In this document: positions 16,623 through 24,890 of the stretch, piece after piece
Layout of the letters: every line of letters starts with the position of its first letter
Numbering within the stretch: position 1 is the first letter of the stretch
NCBI GenBank assembly: GCA_017935505.1
Contig: JAGBHM010000013.1
Location: forward strand, 1 to 64,000
Direction: 5' to 3'
Source: Bacteroidales bacterium
GTDB taxonomy: Bacteria; Bacteroidota; Bacteroidia; Bacteroidales; UBA932
DNA length: 64,000 bases
Program-made: the position numbers and the translations under genes
Notes under the pieces: generated by a model
Told to the model about the DNA's origin: nothing
Seen by the model: the letters and a program-made list of their open reading frames with translations, nothing else
Databases searched by the model: none

Positions 16623-16653
16623 CAAAGTTATAATTTTTTGGTATAATTGCCAA
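16623..16653 (-). promoter_or_regulatory. Promoter of upp
   Basis: On the minus strand, TTG (16653-16651), a 20-bp spacer and TAACTTTG (16630-16623), 23 nt before the upp start. Confidence 0.65.
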
Positions 16654-16679
16654 CGCACCGTATATTTTTGGAGGCTGTG

Positions 16680-17372
16680 CTACAGTAGACCCTCATCAAG
16701 GAAACTGAAATATACCTCACCTGCAATGATTATATGGTCGAGCAGTTCAAGATCGCAGGATTCTGCGGCCTTCTTGAGCCGTTTTGTCTGCAACCTATCG
16801 TGCTCTCCTGGGTGCCTGCTGCCCGAAGGGTGGTTGTGTATCAATATTATTGAGGCTGCCAGCTTCTCTATTGCCCTTTTTATTATGATTTTGACATCTA
16901 CCACCGTGCTATTGGTTCCTCCGCTGGTAATCTTCTCTTTTGCAATGAGTTTGTTTGCTGTGTTGAGGTAGATGACCCAGCACTCCTCATGGGAGAGATC
17001 CTTGAGCAACGGAATCATTGTACGGGCAGCATGTTGGGATGAGTATATTGTGGTCTTTTCTGGAGTCTTCTCCATCTCCAGCCTTGTTGCCAGCTCAAAT
17101 GCCGCCATAATCGGGAGGGCTTTTCCTATACCCACGCCTCTGAACTTGTTATAATCATAAAAGGAGAACCTCTTCAATTCCTGAAGGCTGTTGCCTGCTT
17201 CATATAATATTTTTCTCGACAGCTCTATGGCATTCTCATCCCTATTGCCTGTCCTGATAAGTATTGCAAGCAGCTCTGCATTGCTCAATACACTTCCTCC
17301 TTTGGAGAGAAATTTTTCACGCGGCCTCTCCTCCTCCTCCCACTCCTGAATAGTTAGTTTTTTCTTCTCCAT
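16680..17372 (-). CDS. radC: RadC family JAB/MPN-domain protein
   Basis: 230 residues from ATG 17372. N-terminal helix-hairpin-helix-like part (about 30-100; LLAILIRTGNRDENAIELSR, KFRGVGIGKA), then a JAMM metalloprotease-like domain (about 105-228) with the full zinc motif HNHPSGSRHPGEHD and upstream Glu. RadC was named as a DNA-repair gene, but its real activity is unsettled. A terminator hairpin lies immediately upstream of the start, so the further upstream ATG (17396), inside that hairpin, is unlikely. Confidence 0.93.
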   Translation of the reverse strand: MEKKKLTIQEWEEEERPREKFLSKGGSVLSNAELLAILIRTGNRDENAIELSRKILYEAGNSLQELKRFSFYDYNKFRGVGIGKALPIMAAFELATRLEMEKTPEKTTIYSSQHAARTMIPLLKDLSHEECWVIYLNTANKLIAKEKITSGGTNSTVVDVKIIIKRAIEKLAASIILIHNHPSGSRHPGEHDRLQTKRLKKAAESCDLELLDHIIIAGEVYFSFLDEGLL

Positions 17373-17375
17373 CGT

Positions 17376-17412
17376 GTAAAATAAAAGACTCCCCAAATTT
17401 GGAGAGTCTTTT
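17376..17412 (-). terminator. Terminator of rpsT
   Basis: AAAAGACTC / GAGTCTTTT stem around CCCAAATTTGGA. On the minus strand it is followed by ATTTTAC, just before radC. The symmetrical A and T runs would also let it work in the other direction. Confidence 0.8.
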
Positions 17413-17438
17413 ATTTTCTTAGATGCAAAAACGTAAAT

Positions 17439-17693
17439 TTACGCCAAATTGTTTACGTAAACAGCGATACCGCTTTTCAAGTTTGCAGCTTTGTTCTTGT
17501 GGATGATATTGGTTTTAGCCAATTTGTCCAACATTGCATAAACTTTAGGCATTAGAGCCTCTGCTGCTGCTTTGTCTGTAGTGTTGCGCAATGCTCTAAC
17601 AGCATTACGAGTTGTTTTTGCATAATAGCGATTGTGCAGTCTGCGTTTCGCATTCTGGCGAGTACGCTTGTCTGCTGATGCGTGATTTGCCAT
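17439..17693 (-). CDS. rpsT: 30S ribosomal protein S20
   Basis: 84-residue basic helical protein binding 16S rRNA. Typical N-terminus [20 protein letters not shown], with the [16 protein letters not shown] helix and the [21 protein letters not shown]-terminus. It follows tRNA-Glu by 26 nt on the same strand and probably shares its promoter; a terminator lies 27 nt downstream. Confidence 0.97.
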   Translation of the reverse strand: MANHASADKRTRQNAKRRLHNRYYAKTTRNAVRALRNTTDKAAAEALMPKVYAMLDKLAKTNIIHKNKAANLKSGIAVYVNNLA

Positions 17694-17719
17694 TTTATTT
17701 ACTTTTTTAATATTTCTAG

Positions 17720-17791
17720 TAGTGGATAGGGGAATCGAACCCCTATTGCAAGAATGAAAATCTTGAGTCCTAACCGTTAGACGAATCCACC
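17720..17791 (-). tRNA. tRNA-Glu (TTC anticodon)
   Basis: 72-nt cloverleaf on the minus strand. Acceptor GGTGGAT with ATCCACT, discriminator A. Anticodon arm CAAGA-TTTTCAT-TCTTG with anticodon TTC. T arm AGGGG-TTCGATT-CCCCT. No encoded CCA. Confidence 0.96.
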
Positions 17792-17833
17792 CTAAACACC
17801 TGCAGAGTTAGCAGGCTTTCTGTTTTGGGACTG

Positions 17834-17864
17834 CAAAGGTATAAATATTTTTTATTCCTGCAAA
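17834..17864 (-). promoter_or_regulatory. Promoter of tRNA-Glu/rpsT
   Basis: Minus-strand TTTG (17864-17861), exactly 19 bp, then TACCTTTG (17841-17834). One of the best consensus matches in the window; the tRNA starts 42 nt downstream. Confidence 0.78.
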
Positions 17865-17915
17865 AATATTAACACTTTTTTGTCAAAAATTGTTGATAAT
17901 CGCCGTGGCAGGCCA

Positions 17916-18923
17916 TTATCTGCTGAAATCCTCTGCCCAGTCAAAAGAGTATATTATAGACTCAACTTGTCTGAGATAATTTCTTTTGTCATACCTTGGT
18001 GCATACACAAAACCCTCCAGAACAATGATGTTTTTACCGCTTTTGTCATAGAAGGCGTGTTGAACAAAAGGCCCTCCCATATAGTCGTTCTGAACCTCCC
18101 ACAGACCTCTCAACTCTCCAAATTCTCTTCCTTTGTATTTGATCCATTTCAACTGCGGTTCTTTCTCCTTAACAATGCTTGTGGTCATGTAACTGCCCTC
18201 AAGCATACCTGGGACATTCTTTTCAAGCACCTCGTTGCGTGCTGAGACAAGCCCCTCTAATGTCATTGTAGTAGAGTCTTTTACGGGAATCTTGTAGACA
18301 AAAAGTCCTTGGTTTATATAGGTTGTCTCATATGAGATCCAGATGAAATCGTCTGTACGTTTTTTTAGGGAGTATCCATTTGGAAAGTATGGGGAACCTC
18401 CGAACTGGTCGGCAACAAGGGATCTCAGAGGTTTTTCCTCATATCTCTTGGAACTTCTGATTACACGGTTTCTCTCGCTCTGCTCAAATGTGTTGAATAT
18501 GGTCTCTCTCTTCTGCTCAATCAATTTTGTTGCGCTTGCAGCGTCAGGTGCAGTCATGGTTATGACAGTTTGTGGTGCAGACCATACATCCTCCTGGATC
18601 ATGAATTTAGGCTCCGGATATTTCTGCGGATCCACAGATAGTATTATGATGTTGCGGTGTATCTGGAATATGTTGGTAAATGCGTTGTCGGGTATATTTA
18701 TCAGGGTGAAAGATGGTTCCCTTTGAGGCAACAGAGGATAATCTGCGGCAAGGATATCTCTCAGGAGAGTACCCGGCTCCGACTCCCAATTGGCTTTGGT
18801 GGTTACAATAAGTATCTCTCCAGCTTTTCCGCTCACAGATGGTTTCAACTGCACACCTTCACCTCCGCAGCTTGAGAGGAGAATTGACAAGAGGGCCACA
18901 TATAAAAACAACAACCTTTTCAT
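17916..18923 (-). CDS. DUF4837 family lipoprotein
   Basis: 335 residues from ATG 18923. The lipoprotein signal MKRLLFLYVALLSILLSSC puts the lipid Cys at about 19. The mature protein starts with a segment resembling a DUF4837 N-terminus (SGKAGEILIVTTKANWES), and a second half-domain repeats similar strands (TTYINQGLFVYKIPVKDS). The family is Bacteroidota-specific with unknown function. It follows rseP by 13 nt on the same strand, suggesting a joint envelope-related operon. Confidence 0.82.
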   Translation of the reverse strand: MKRLLFLYVALLSILLSSCGGEGVQLKPSVSGKAGEILIVTTKANWESEPGTLLRDILAADYPLLPQREPSFTLINIPDNAFTNIFQIHRNIIILSVDPQKYPEPKFMIQEDVWSAPQTVITMTAPDAASATKLIEQKRETIFNTFEQSERNRVIRSSKRYEEKPLRSLVADQFGGSPYFPNGYSLKKRTDDFIWISYETTYINQGLFVYKIPVKDSTTMTLEGLVSARNEVLEKNVPGMLEGSYMTTSIVKEKEPQLKWIKYKGREFGELRGLWEVQNDYMGGPFVQHAFYDKSGKNIIVLEGFVYAPRYDKRNYLRQVESIIYSFDWAEDFSR

Positions 18924-18936
18924 AGATGTATAATAA

Positions 18937-20262
18937 TTAATTGAATAATCTGAAAATATCATTACCGAATGCCAGGATCATCAGGCCGAGCAACAGCAGC
19001 ATTCCCACAGTTTGTGCATACTCAAGGAATTTGTCGCTAGGCTTTTTGCCTGTAATCATTTCATATAGAGTGAATAATATATGTCCTCCATCCAACGCAG
19101 GAATAGGGAGAATGTTCAATACAGCAAGCATAACAGAGAGGAATGCGGTGAGATTCCAGAAAATCTGCCAGTTCCATGTTCCAGGGAAGATTGAGCCGAT
19201 GGTTATGAAACTTCCTACCGATTTATATGCCTCTGTCTTTGGAGAAACGATGAGTTTGAGCTCCTTCCAATAATTGGCAACAGTCTGGATTGTCTTGTTG
19301 AATCCTGCAGGAATTGCGGCAAAGAATGAATACTCTTTTTTGGTTATGTTGTAGAAATCCGACAATTTGGTATTTGGAATCACCTGCATTTTGCCTGTTG
19401 TATCGGTTACAATCGGAATAAACAGCAACTCTTCGCCTCTGGCTACAGTTGCAACAAGGGAGTCTCCTTTATGTTCCGACAGAAAATCCATTGCATCGAA
19501 GAGGAAATCTGTATTTGTGCCGTTAAGTGCCAGTATGCGGTCTCCGGCAGCAAGTCCGGATGTAGCATTTACTGACGAATCTGGAATTGCGCCTATTATA
19601 TAAGGTATACCATAGTCGAACATTCCCTTGTTCTTCAAGATGGCAGGAATATAATTTTCGTCGATATTTACGGTTACAGTATCCCCTCCACGCAATACTT
19701 TTGCCCATTTGGCCTGTGTGCGGATCAATTCAACCTGCAGTTCCTGGAATTTATGAGGAACCACATCCTCAAATGAGATGATGCGGTCTCCGTTTCTGAA
19801 ACCTATCTCGTATGCAAGGTCATCAACCCTTACACCTGTTGTCACATCCTCATTCTTGATATACTCCTCTCCCCAGGCAGCAAGAACGCCTGTGTATATT
19901 ACAACGGCCAGAACAAAGTTGAAAAATACGCCGCCAAAGAGCACAAGCAGTCTCTGCCATGCCGGTTTGGTACGGAATTCCCAAGGTTGAGGCTGCTGCT
20001 GCATTGCCTCCTTATCCATAGACTCATCAATCATTCCTGATATCTTGCAGTAGCCTCCAAGGGGAAGCCATCCGATACCATATTCTGTATCGCTGTTTTT
20101 TGGTTTGTATTTGAAGAGACTGAACCATGGGTCAAAGAAGAGGTAAAATTTCTCAACCCTTATCTTGAACAGACGTGAAAAGATGAAGTGCCCGAATTCG
20201 TGGACCAGAACAAGAATGCTGAGGGCAAGTACTACCTGTAATATTTTTATAAGAATAATCAT
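18937..20262 (-). CDS. rseP: Site-2 metalloprotease RseP
   Basis: 441-residue intramembrane zinc protease. The HEFGH motif (H21, E22, H25) sits in the first membrane helix, a PDZ domain is at about 215-290 (SGLAAGDRILALNGTNTD), and the third zinc ligand lies in PALDGGHILFTLYEM near residue 390, in a late membrane helix. RseP-type enzymes cleave anti-sigma factors and remnant signal peptides. The DUF4837 lipoprotein gene follows. Dxr lies upstream on the same strand, as in many bacteria where dxr and rseP are linked. Confidence 0.95.
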   Translation of the reverse strand: MIILIKILQVVLALSILVLVHEFGHFIFSRLFKIRVEKFYLFFDPWFSLFKYKPKNSDTEYGIGWLPLGGYCKISGMIDESMDKEAMQQQPQPWEFRTKPAWQRLLVLFGGVFFNFVLAVVIYTGVLAAWGEEYIKNEDVTTGVRVDDLAYEIGFRNGDRIISFEDVVPHKFQELQVELIRTQAKWAKVLRGGDTVTVNIDENYIPAILKNKGMFDYGIPYIIGAIPDSSVNATSGLAAGDRILALNGTNTDFLFDAMDFLSEHKGDSLVATVARGEELLFIPIVTDTTGKMQVIPNTKLSDFYNITKKEYSFFAAIPAGFNKTIQTVANYWKELKLIVSPKTEAYKSVGSFITIGSIFPGTWNWQIFWNLTAFLSVMLAVLNILPIPALDGGHILFTLYEMITGKKPSDKFLEYAQTVGMLLLLGLMILAFGNDIFRLFN

Positions 20263-20309
20263 GATCGTTTTGTTTTGTACATTGTGAATATATACACTAT
20301 AACAATTTG

Positions 20310-20317
20310 CAAATATA
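20310..20317 (-). promoter_or_regulatory. -7 element for rseP
   Basis: Minus-strand TATATTTG, 47 nt before the rseP start. The 185-bp gap between rseP and dxr (20263-20447) holds no gene that I can support. Confidence 0.4.
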
Positions 20318-20447
20318 GTTCAAAATATAGACTGCTCCTATTTTTAAATCTTGCAGTCTTTACTTTCAAAGTGTTGAAAATCAGGAGTGTGTCGATTGAA
20401 AAATGGGGCTCTTTCTTGCATATGGGCTTTTGATGCCCGGTATATGG

Positions 20448-21596
20448 CTATATGAATTCCCTGGCGATGGCTTTGGCGCAGGCATCAGTTTCAAAGATGT
20501 CGCTTATGGAAGGCTCCGCTATGAAACTGCATTTCTGCATGGTCTTCTCTATGATATGCGGAATTTTTCCAAAGAGAATCTTCTCCTCCAGCAGGGCTGC
20601 TACGGCAACTTCATTGGCGCCGTTCATGATGCATGCCATATTTCCTCCCTGCCTGTGTGCTGAATATGCAAGGTCTATTGCCGGGAATTTTTTTCTGTCC
20701 GGTGCAGAGAAGGTGAGCTGTCCCAACTCCGGCAGGCTGATCCTTTTTGTATCCAGTGCAATTCTGTGAGGATAGGAGAGAGCATACTGTATCGGAACTC
20801 GCATGTCAGGTGCTCCAAGTTGCGCCTTCAGTGATCCATCTGTAAATTGTACCAATGAGTGGACAATTGACTGCGGGTGCACGACAATCTCTATTTTGTC
20901 GGGCTCCATATTGAAGAGCCATGAGGCCTCAATCATCTCAAGGCCCTTGTTCATCATGCTGGCAGAGTCGATAGTAACCTTTGCTCCCATGCTCCAGTTG
21001 GGATGTTTGAGTGCCTGATGACGTGTCGCATTCATGATGCTCTGTATATCGGTATTCAGGAAAGGACCTCCGGAAGCTGTAAGAAGCAGTTTTTCAATCT
21101 GCGCACTCTCGCCCTGAAGGCACTGGAATATTGCAGAGTGTTCTGAATCTACAGGAAGGATGGGACTGTTGTGCTCTTTTGCAAGTTTTGTTATGATTGA
21201 ACCTGCTGCAACAAGTGTCTCCTTATTGGCCAGAGCAATGACTTTGCCGCTCTTTACCGCATTTATGGTTGGTTCAAGACCGCTGAATCCCACCATTGCT
21301 GCGAGCACTATATCAATATTTGATCCCTTTACAAGTTCATTGGCCGATTCTATTCCTGCAAAAACCTTTATATCCTCTTTGTCAAGAGCTTCAAATACAG
21401 TGCTGTAGAGCTCCTTGTTGCATATTACCACTGCATTTGGCTTGAACTTGAGGGCCTGCTCAATCAGCAAGCTGCTGTTGTTGTTGGCGGTAAGCAGCTC
21501 CACTTCAAACAGATCAGGATGTTGTGATATTACATCCAGGGCCTGTGTGCCAATGGAACCGGTTGAGCCTAATATTGCGATATGTCTCTTATTCAT
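20448..21596 (-). CDS. dxr: 1-deoxy-D-xylulose 5-phosphate reductoisomerase
   Basis: 382 residues. Second step of the MEP isoprenoid pathway: NADPH-dependent conversion of DXP to MEP. N-terminal Rossmann loop GSTGSIGTQALDV (10-22); metal and substrate residues in PVDSEHSAIFQCL and TASGGPF; SMGAKVTIDSASMMNKGLE covers the flexible-loop region. Length is normal. It lies 11 nt downstream of the M23 peptidase gene, likely in one transcript with it. Confidence 0.96.
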   Translation of the reverse strand: MNKRHIAILGSTGSIGTQALDVISQHPDLFEVELLTANNNSSLLIEQALKFKPNAVVICNKELYSTVFEALDKEDIKVFAGIESANELVKGSNIDIVLAAMVGFSGLEPTINAVKSGKVIALANKETLVAAGSIITKLAKEHNSPILPVDSEHSAIFQCLQGESAQIEKLLLTASGGPFLNTDIQSIMNATRHQALKHPNWSMGAKVTIDSASMMNKGLEMIEASWLFNMEPDKIEIVVHPQSIVHSLVQFTDGSLKAQLGAPDMRVPIQYALSYPHRIALDTKRISLPELGQLTFSAPDRKKFPAIDLAYSAHRQGGNMACIMNGANEVAVAALLEEKILFGKIPHIIEKTMQKCSFIAEPSISDIFETDACAKAIAREFI

Positions 21597-21607
21597 ATAG
21601 ATATGCT

Positions 21608-22471
21608 TCAGAATTTAATATAATCAGCAGGGTTGACGGGTTCCCCCTTGTGCCACAGTTCAAAGTGAAGATGGGATGAGGTGCTCTGTCTGCCGGTATT
21701 GCCGACTAGTGATATAGGGCTTCCTGCAGAGACTTTGTCTCCAACTTTCTTAAGAAGTTTGGCATTGTGCTTATATATTGAAATCAGGTTGTTGTCGTGC
21801 TGGATCTGTATTATGTGGCCGTTCAGTTCACTATATTCGGCAGCTATCACTGTACCGTCGAGGACAGAAGAGACCACACTATTTTCAGGTGCTGCAATAT
21901 CTACAAAAGGATGGTTGACAGCAGTGTTGTACTCTTGTGTAATCATGCCCTTTACAGGTGGAAAGAAGTGCAGACCCTCAATCTGTTCGATTTTTCCGTT
22001 GTGTGTTGAGAGATTGAACTGCTCCTCCTTGAGAACCTCGCTCCTGAGCAGGGAGTCATCCTTTGCATATGCCGACGAAGCTGTAACCAGAGAGTCGTTA
22101 TATTGGGCAAGGCTTAAGATGCTGTCGGCCCTTACCGGCTCTTTTCCTGTAACAATCCTCTGTATATTGGTGAGTTGGAGCCTCCAGAGATTTACCTCAT
22201 TCTGAAGCGAATCCAGTTTGATTGTGTTTTGGATCAGAGTTCTTCTGCTCTCTGCCGAAGGGTATCCCGGAATAAACTCGCGCAATGGTGTAAATGATAT
22301 GAGGGCTGTTATGGAGAGTGCAAAAAGCAGTATCAGAAATATAATAGTAAGTATTGACAATATTCCGTTGCCCCTGAATGAGAAGAGCACTTCGTGCGTT
22401 GTATCATTATATATGGAGATACGGAATTTGTTGGATAATTTATTTTTATTTTTTCTCTTTATTGCAGCCAT
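21608..22471 (-). CDS. M23 (LytM) peptidase with membrane anchor
   Basis: 287 residues. Basic N-terminus, one membrane helix at about 35-60, a coiled-coil-like linker (about 75-110), then a LytM domain at about 165-285. The zinc and catalytic residues are present: H and D in NHPFVDIAAP, and HLH in TSSHLHFELW. This predicts an active peptidoglycan endopeptidase in the periplasm rather than a degenerate EnvC-like activator. It diverges from ruvX with a 26-bp gap. Confidence 0.92.
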   Translation of the reverse strand: MAAIKRKNKNKLSNKFRISIYNDTTHEVLFSFRGNGILSILTIIFLILLFALSITALISFTPLREFIPGYPSAESRRTLIQNTIKLDSLQNEVNLWRLQLTNIQRIVTGKEPVRADSILSLAQYNDSLVTASSAYAKDDSLLRSEVLKEEQFNLSTHNGKIEQIEGLHFFPPVKGMITQEYNTAVNHPFVDIAAPENSVVSSVLDGTVIAAEYSELNGHIIQIQHDNNLISIYKHNAKLLKKVGDKVSAGSPISLVGNTGRQSTSSHLHFELWHKGEPVNPADYIKF

Positions 22472-22485
22472 ATTATTTAAAAAGC

Positions 22486-22493
22486 TAACTTTG
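22486..22493 (+). promoter_or_regulatory. -7 element abutting the ruvX start codon
   Basis: TAACTTTG ends 4 nt before the ruvX ATG (22498). With the usual distance to +1, the transcript would start at the A of the ATG, so a leaderless mRNA is predicted. Confidence 0.58.
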
Positions 22494-22497
22494 CAAC

Positions 22498-22911
22498 ATG
22501 GACAGAATTATAGGTATCGATTATGGTAGAAAGAGAGTTGGCGTTGCTGTGAGCGACCCTCTCGGAATCTTTGCATCTGCCCTCGAAACTGTTCCGTCTG
22601 CAAAGATAGTTGAATATCTCAAAAATTATACCTCAAAAGAGAAAGTGGAGCGTTTTGTTGTAGGGTATCCGATGAATCTCAATAACAAGCCTTCGGAGGC
22701 GGCGAAAGATGTTGAAGTCTTCCTCAAGTGGCTCAAGAAACATTTTCCGGATATTCCTGTTACTTTGGAGGATGAGAGGTTCACTTCGCAGATTGCAATG
22801 AAGGCGATGATTGCGGGTGGAGTGAAGAAGTCAGACCGTCGGGAGAAGGGATCAGTAGATAAGGTGAGTGCAGCCATAATTCTGCAGACCTATCTCGACA
22901 GACAAAAATAG
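22498..22911 (+). CDS. ruvX: RuvX/YqgF Holliday-junction resolvase-like protein
   Basis: 137 residues, RNase H-like fold. Catalytic Asp at DRIIGIDYGRKRVGVAVSDP (first DYG), Glu in VTLEDERFTS, and the C-terminal Asp in KGSVDKVSAAIILQTYL. The family is involved in pre-16S rRNA 5'-end processing and was earlier proposed as a junction resolvase. def follows after 26 nt, forming a translation-related operon. Confidence 0.94.
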   Translation: MDRIIGIDYGRKRVGVAVSDPLGIFASALETVPSAKIVEYLKNYTSKEKVERFVVGYPMNLNNKPSEAAKDVEVFLKWLKKHFPDIPVTLEDERFTSQIAMKAMIAGGVKKSDRREKGSVDKVSAAIILQTYLDRQK

Positions 22912-22937
22912 AAGTTACAAATTGAAAAAGATATAAT

Positions 22938-23492
22938 ATGATATTACCTATTTACATTTATGGCTCAGGCGTATTGAGAGAAAAAGCGGCAGAAGTTGAT
23001 TTGAACAATACAGATGGCCTTCCTGAGCTGATAGACAACATGTACCAGACAATGAGGGAGTCTGACGGTGTGGGTATTGCAGCTCCCCAGGTTGGAAAAT
23101 CTTTGAGACTGCTTATAGTGGATGGTGCTGACCTTGCTGAGGATATGCCTGAACTTGAGGGTTTCAAGAGAGTTATGATAAATCCGGTAACACTTTGGGA
23201 GAGTGAGGAGACTGCAGAGTATTCAGAAGGATGTCTCAGTGTTCCGAATATCCATGCGGATGTTGTGCGTCCAAAGAGCATAAGGGTGAAATATTACAAT
23301 GAAAAGTATGAGCAGGTTGAGGAGGATTTTACAGGTTTTGCCTGCCGTATGGTGCAGCATGAGATGGACCATCTCGATGGCCATCTGTTCATAGACCATG
23401 TTTCCCAGATCCGCAAGAAGATGATACAGTCGAAACTCAACAATATTGCGGCAGGAAAGGTGCGTACACACTACAGAATAGTGAAGAAATAA
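22938..23492 (+). CDS. def: Peptide deformylase
   Basis: 184 residues. Removes the formyl group from nascent N-terminal methionine. All three family motifs are seen: GVGIAAPQVG (motif 1), EGCLSVP (motif 2, metal Cys) and QHEMDHLDG (motif 3, HExxH-type metal site). It sits between ruvX and a phosphohexomutase gene, all on the plus strand with short gaps (26 and 12 nt). Confidence 0.97.
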   Translation: MILPIYIYGSGVLREKAAEVDLNNTDGLPELIDNMYQTMRESDGVGIAAPQVGKSLRLLIVDGADLAEDMPELEGFKRVMINPVTLWESEETAEYSEGCLSVPNIHADVVRPKSIRVKYYNEKYEQVEEDFTGFACRMVQHEMDHLDGHLFIDHVSQIRKKMIQSKLNNIAAGKVRTHYRIVKK

Positions 23493-23504
23493 AACAGCAA
23501 GAAT

Positions 23505-24863
23505 ATGGGAGCTTTTCATGCATACGACATAAGAGGTATCTACAACAAGGATTTCAATAAGGATACCGCATATAAGGTGGGATATTTTCTCCCACAACTT
23601 CTCAATACAGACAGAGTGCTTGTAGGAAGGGATGTGCGTCTCTCCTCTGATGAGATAAGGGAGTATCTTGTGGCCGGAATTACCGATGCCGGAGCTGATG
23701 TGGTGGATATGGGGCTCTCAACAACCCCTATGGTCTATTTTGCTACAGCAAAGTATGGATTTGACGCATCTGTGCAGATTACCGCATCGCACAATCCTAA
23801 AGAGTACAATGGAATGAAAGTCTCTACCACAAATGCATTGCCTGTGGGTTTCGACAATGGACTCGGTACCATCGAGAAGTGGATAAAGGAGGGAAGGGAG
23901 TGCAAACCGCTCAGCCGTAAGGGTGAGGTGACCTTCATGGACATCAGGCAGGAGTATATTGCCTTCATGCAGAAATACAAAGGAGACTATTCCAACCTCA
24001 ATATAGGAATGGACATATCAAACGGTATGGCAGCCATTATAATAAAGGATATCCTCAATGATGGCCGTAGCGGCAATGTAAATTATATATTTGATGAACC
24101 CGACGGTACTTTCCCAAATCACGAGGCCAATCCTCTTGTCGCCGAAAATATCGTAGATCTGCAGAAACTTGTAAAAGAGAAGGGTTGTGATATAGGTGTA
24201 ATATATGATGGTGATGCCGACAGGGTTATGTTTGTTGATGAGAACTCCCGCTTCATATCACCTGATCTTATGATTGCCCTCATGGGACACTACTGGCTGG
24301 AAAACAGGGGATTGAAAGGAAGAGTGATTCAGGATATAAGGAGCTCCAAGGCTGTTGGGGAGTATCTCTCTCCGATGGGTGGCGAGATGTATACATGGAA
24401 GGTGGGACGGGCCTTTGCTGCACATAAATTGAGGGAGATAGATGGCGTGTTTGGCGGTGAGCTTGCCGGACACTACTATTTTAAGGAGTTCTTCTATTCA
24501 GACAGCGGTATTATGGCCTCACTCATAATTCTGGATATAGCTGCTCAACTGAAGCGTAATGGAATGACAATAAGCCAGGCAATCTCAAAAATTGAGAAGT
24601 ATAAGAACTCTGGAGAGATAAATTTTAAAATAGAGCGTAAAAAAGAGGCAATGGATGCTGTAAGGGAGTACTTCATATCACAGGAGACTCCTACTGCTCA
24701 GATGGATTTTGATGGCTACAGAGTTGAATTCCCAGACTGGTGGTTCAATATACGTCCTTCAAATACAGAACCTTATCTCCGTTTTATAGCAGAGGCCAAG
24801 TCTGATGCGCTTCTGGAGGAGAAGGTGGCTAAAGCAAGGGAGATTGTCATGCAGTTTTCCTGA
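23505..24863 (+). CDS. Phosphomannomutase/phosphoglucomutase
   Basis: 452 residues, alpha-D-phosphohexomutase superfamily. Phosphoserine loop TASHNPKEYNGMK (serine about 95), metal loop DGDADRVMF (about 241-249), sugar-binding loop GGELAGHYYF and the phosphate-binding C-terminal loop RPSNTEPYLR. The organisation matches ManB/AlgC enzymes that interconvert hexose 1- and 6-phosphates for polysaccharide precursors. Sugar preference is not decidable from these motifs. The next gene follows after 27 nt. Confidence 0.94.
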   Translation: MGAFHAYDIRGIYNKDFNKDTAYKVGYFLPQLLNTDRVLVGRDVRLSSDEIREYLVAGITDAGADVVDMGLSTTPMVYFATAKYGFDASVQITASHNPKEYNGMKVSTTNALPVGFDNGLGTIEKWIKEGRECKPLSRKGEVTFMDIRQEYIAFMQKYKGDYSNLNIGMDISNGMAAIIIKDILNDGRSGNVNYIFDEPDGTFPNHEANPLVAENIVDLQKLVKEKGCDIGVIYDGDADRVMFVDENSRFISPDLMIALMGHYWLENRGLKGRVIQDIRSSKAVGEYLSPMGGEMYTWKVGRAFAAHKLREIDGVFGGELAGHYYFKEFFYSDSGIMASLIILDIAAQLKRNGMTISQAISKIEKYKNSGEINFKIERKKEAMDAVREYFISQETPTAQMDFDGYRVEFPDWWFNIRPSNTEPYLRFIAEAKSDALLEEKVAKAREIVMQFS

Positions 24864-24890
24864 ATGAGGCGGATTGAATAAGAGAGGTCT

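Noticed and set aside
20403..20663. A plus-strand frame over the end of dxr.
   Set aside because: Most of it is antisense to dxr and there is no promoter or family signal.
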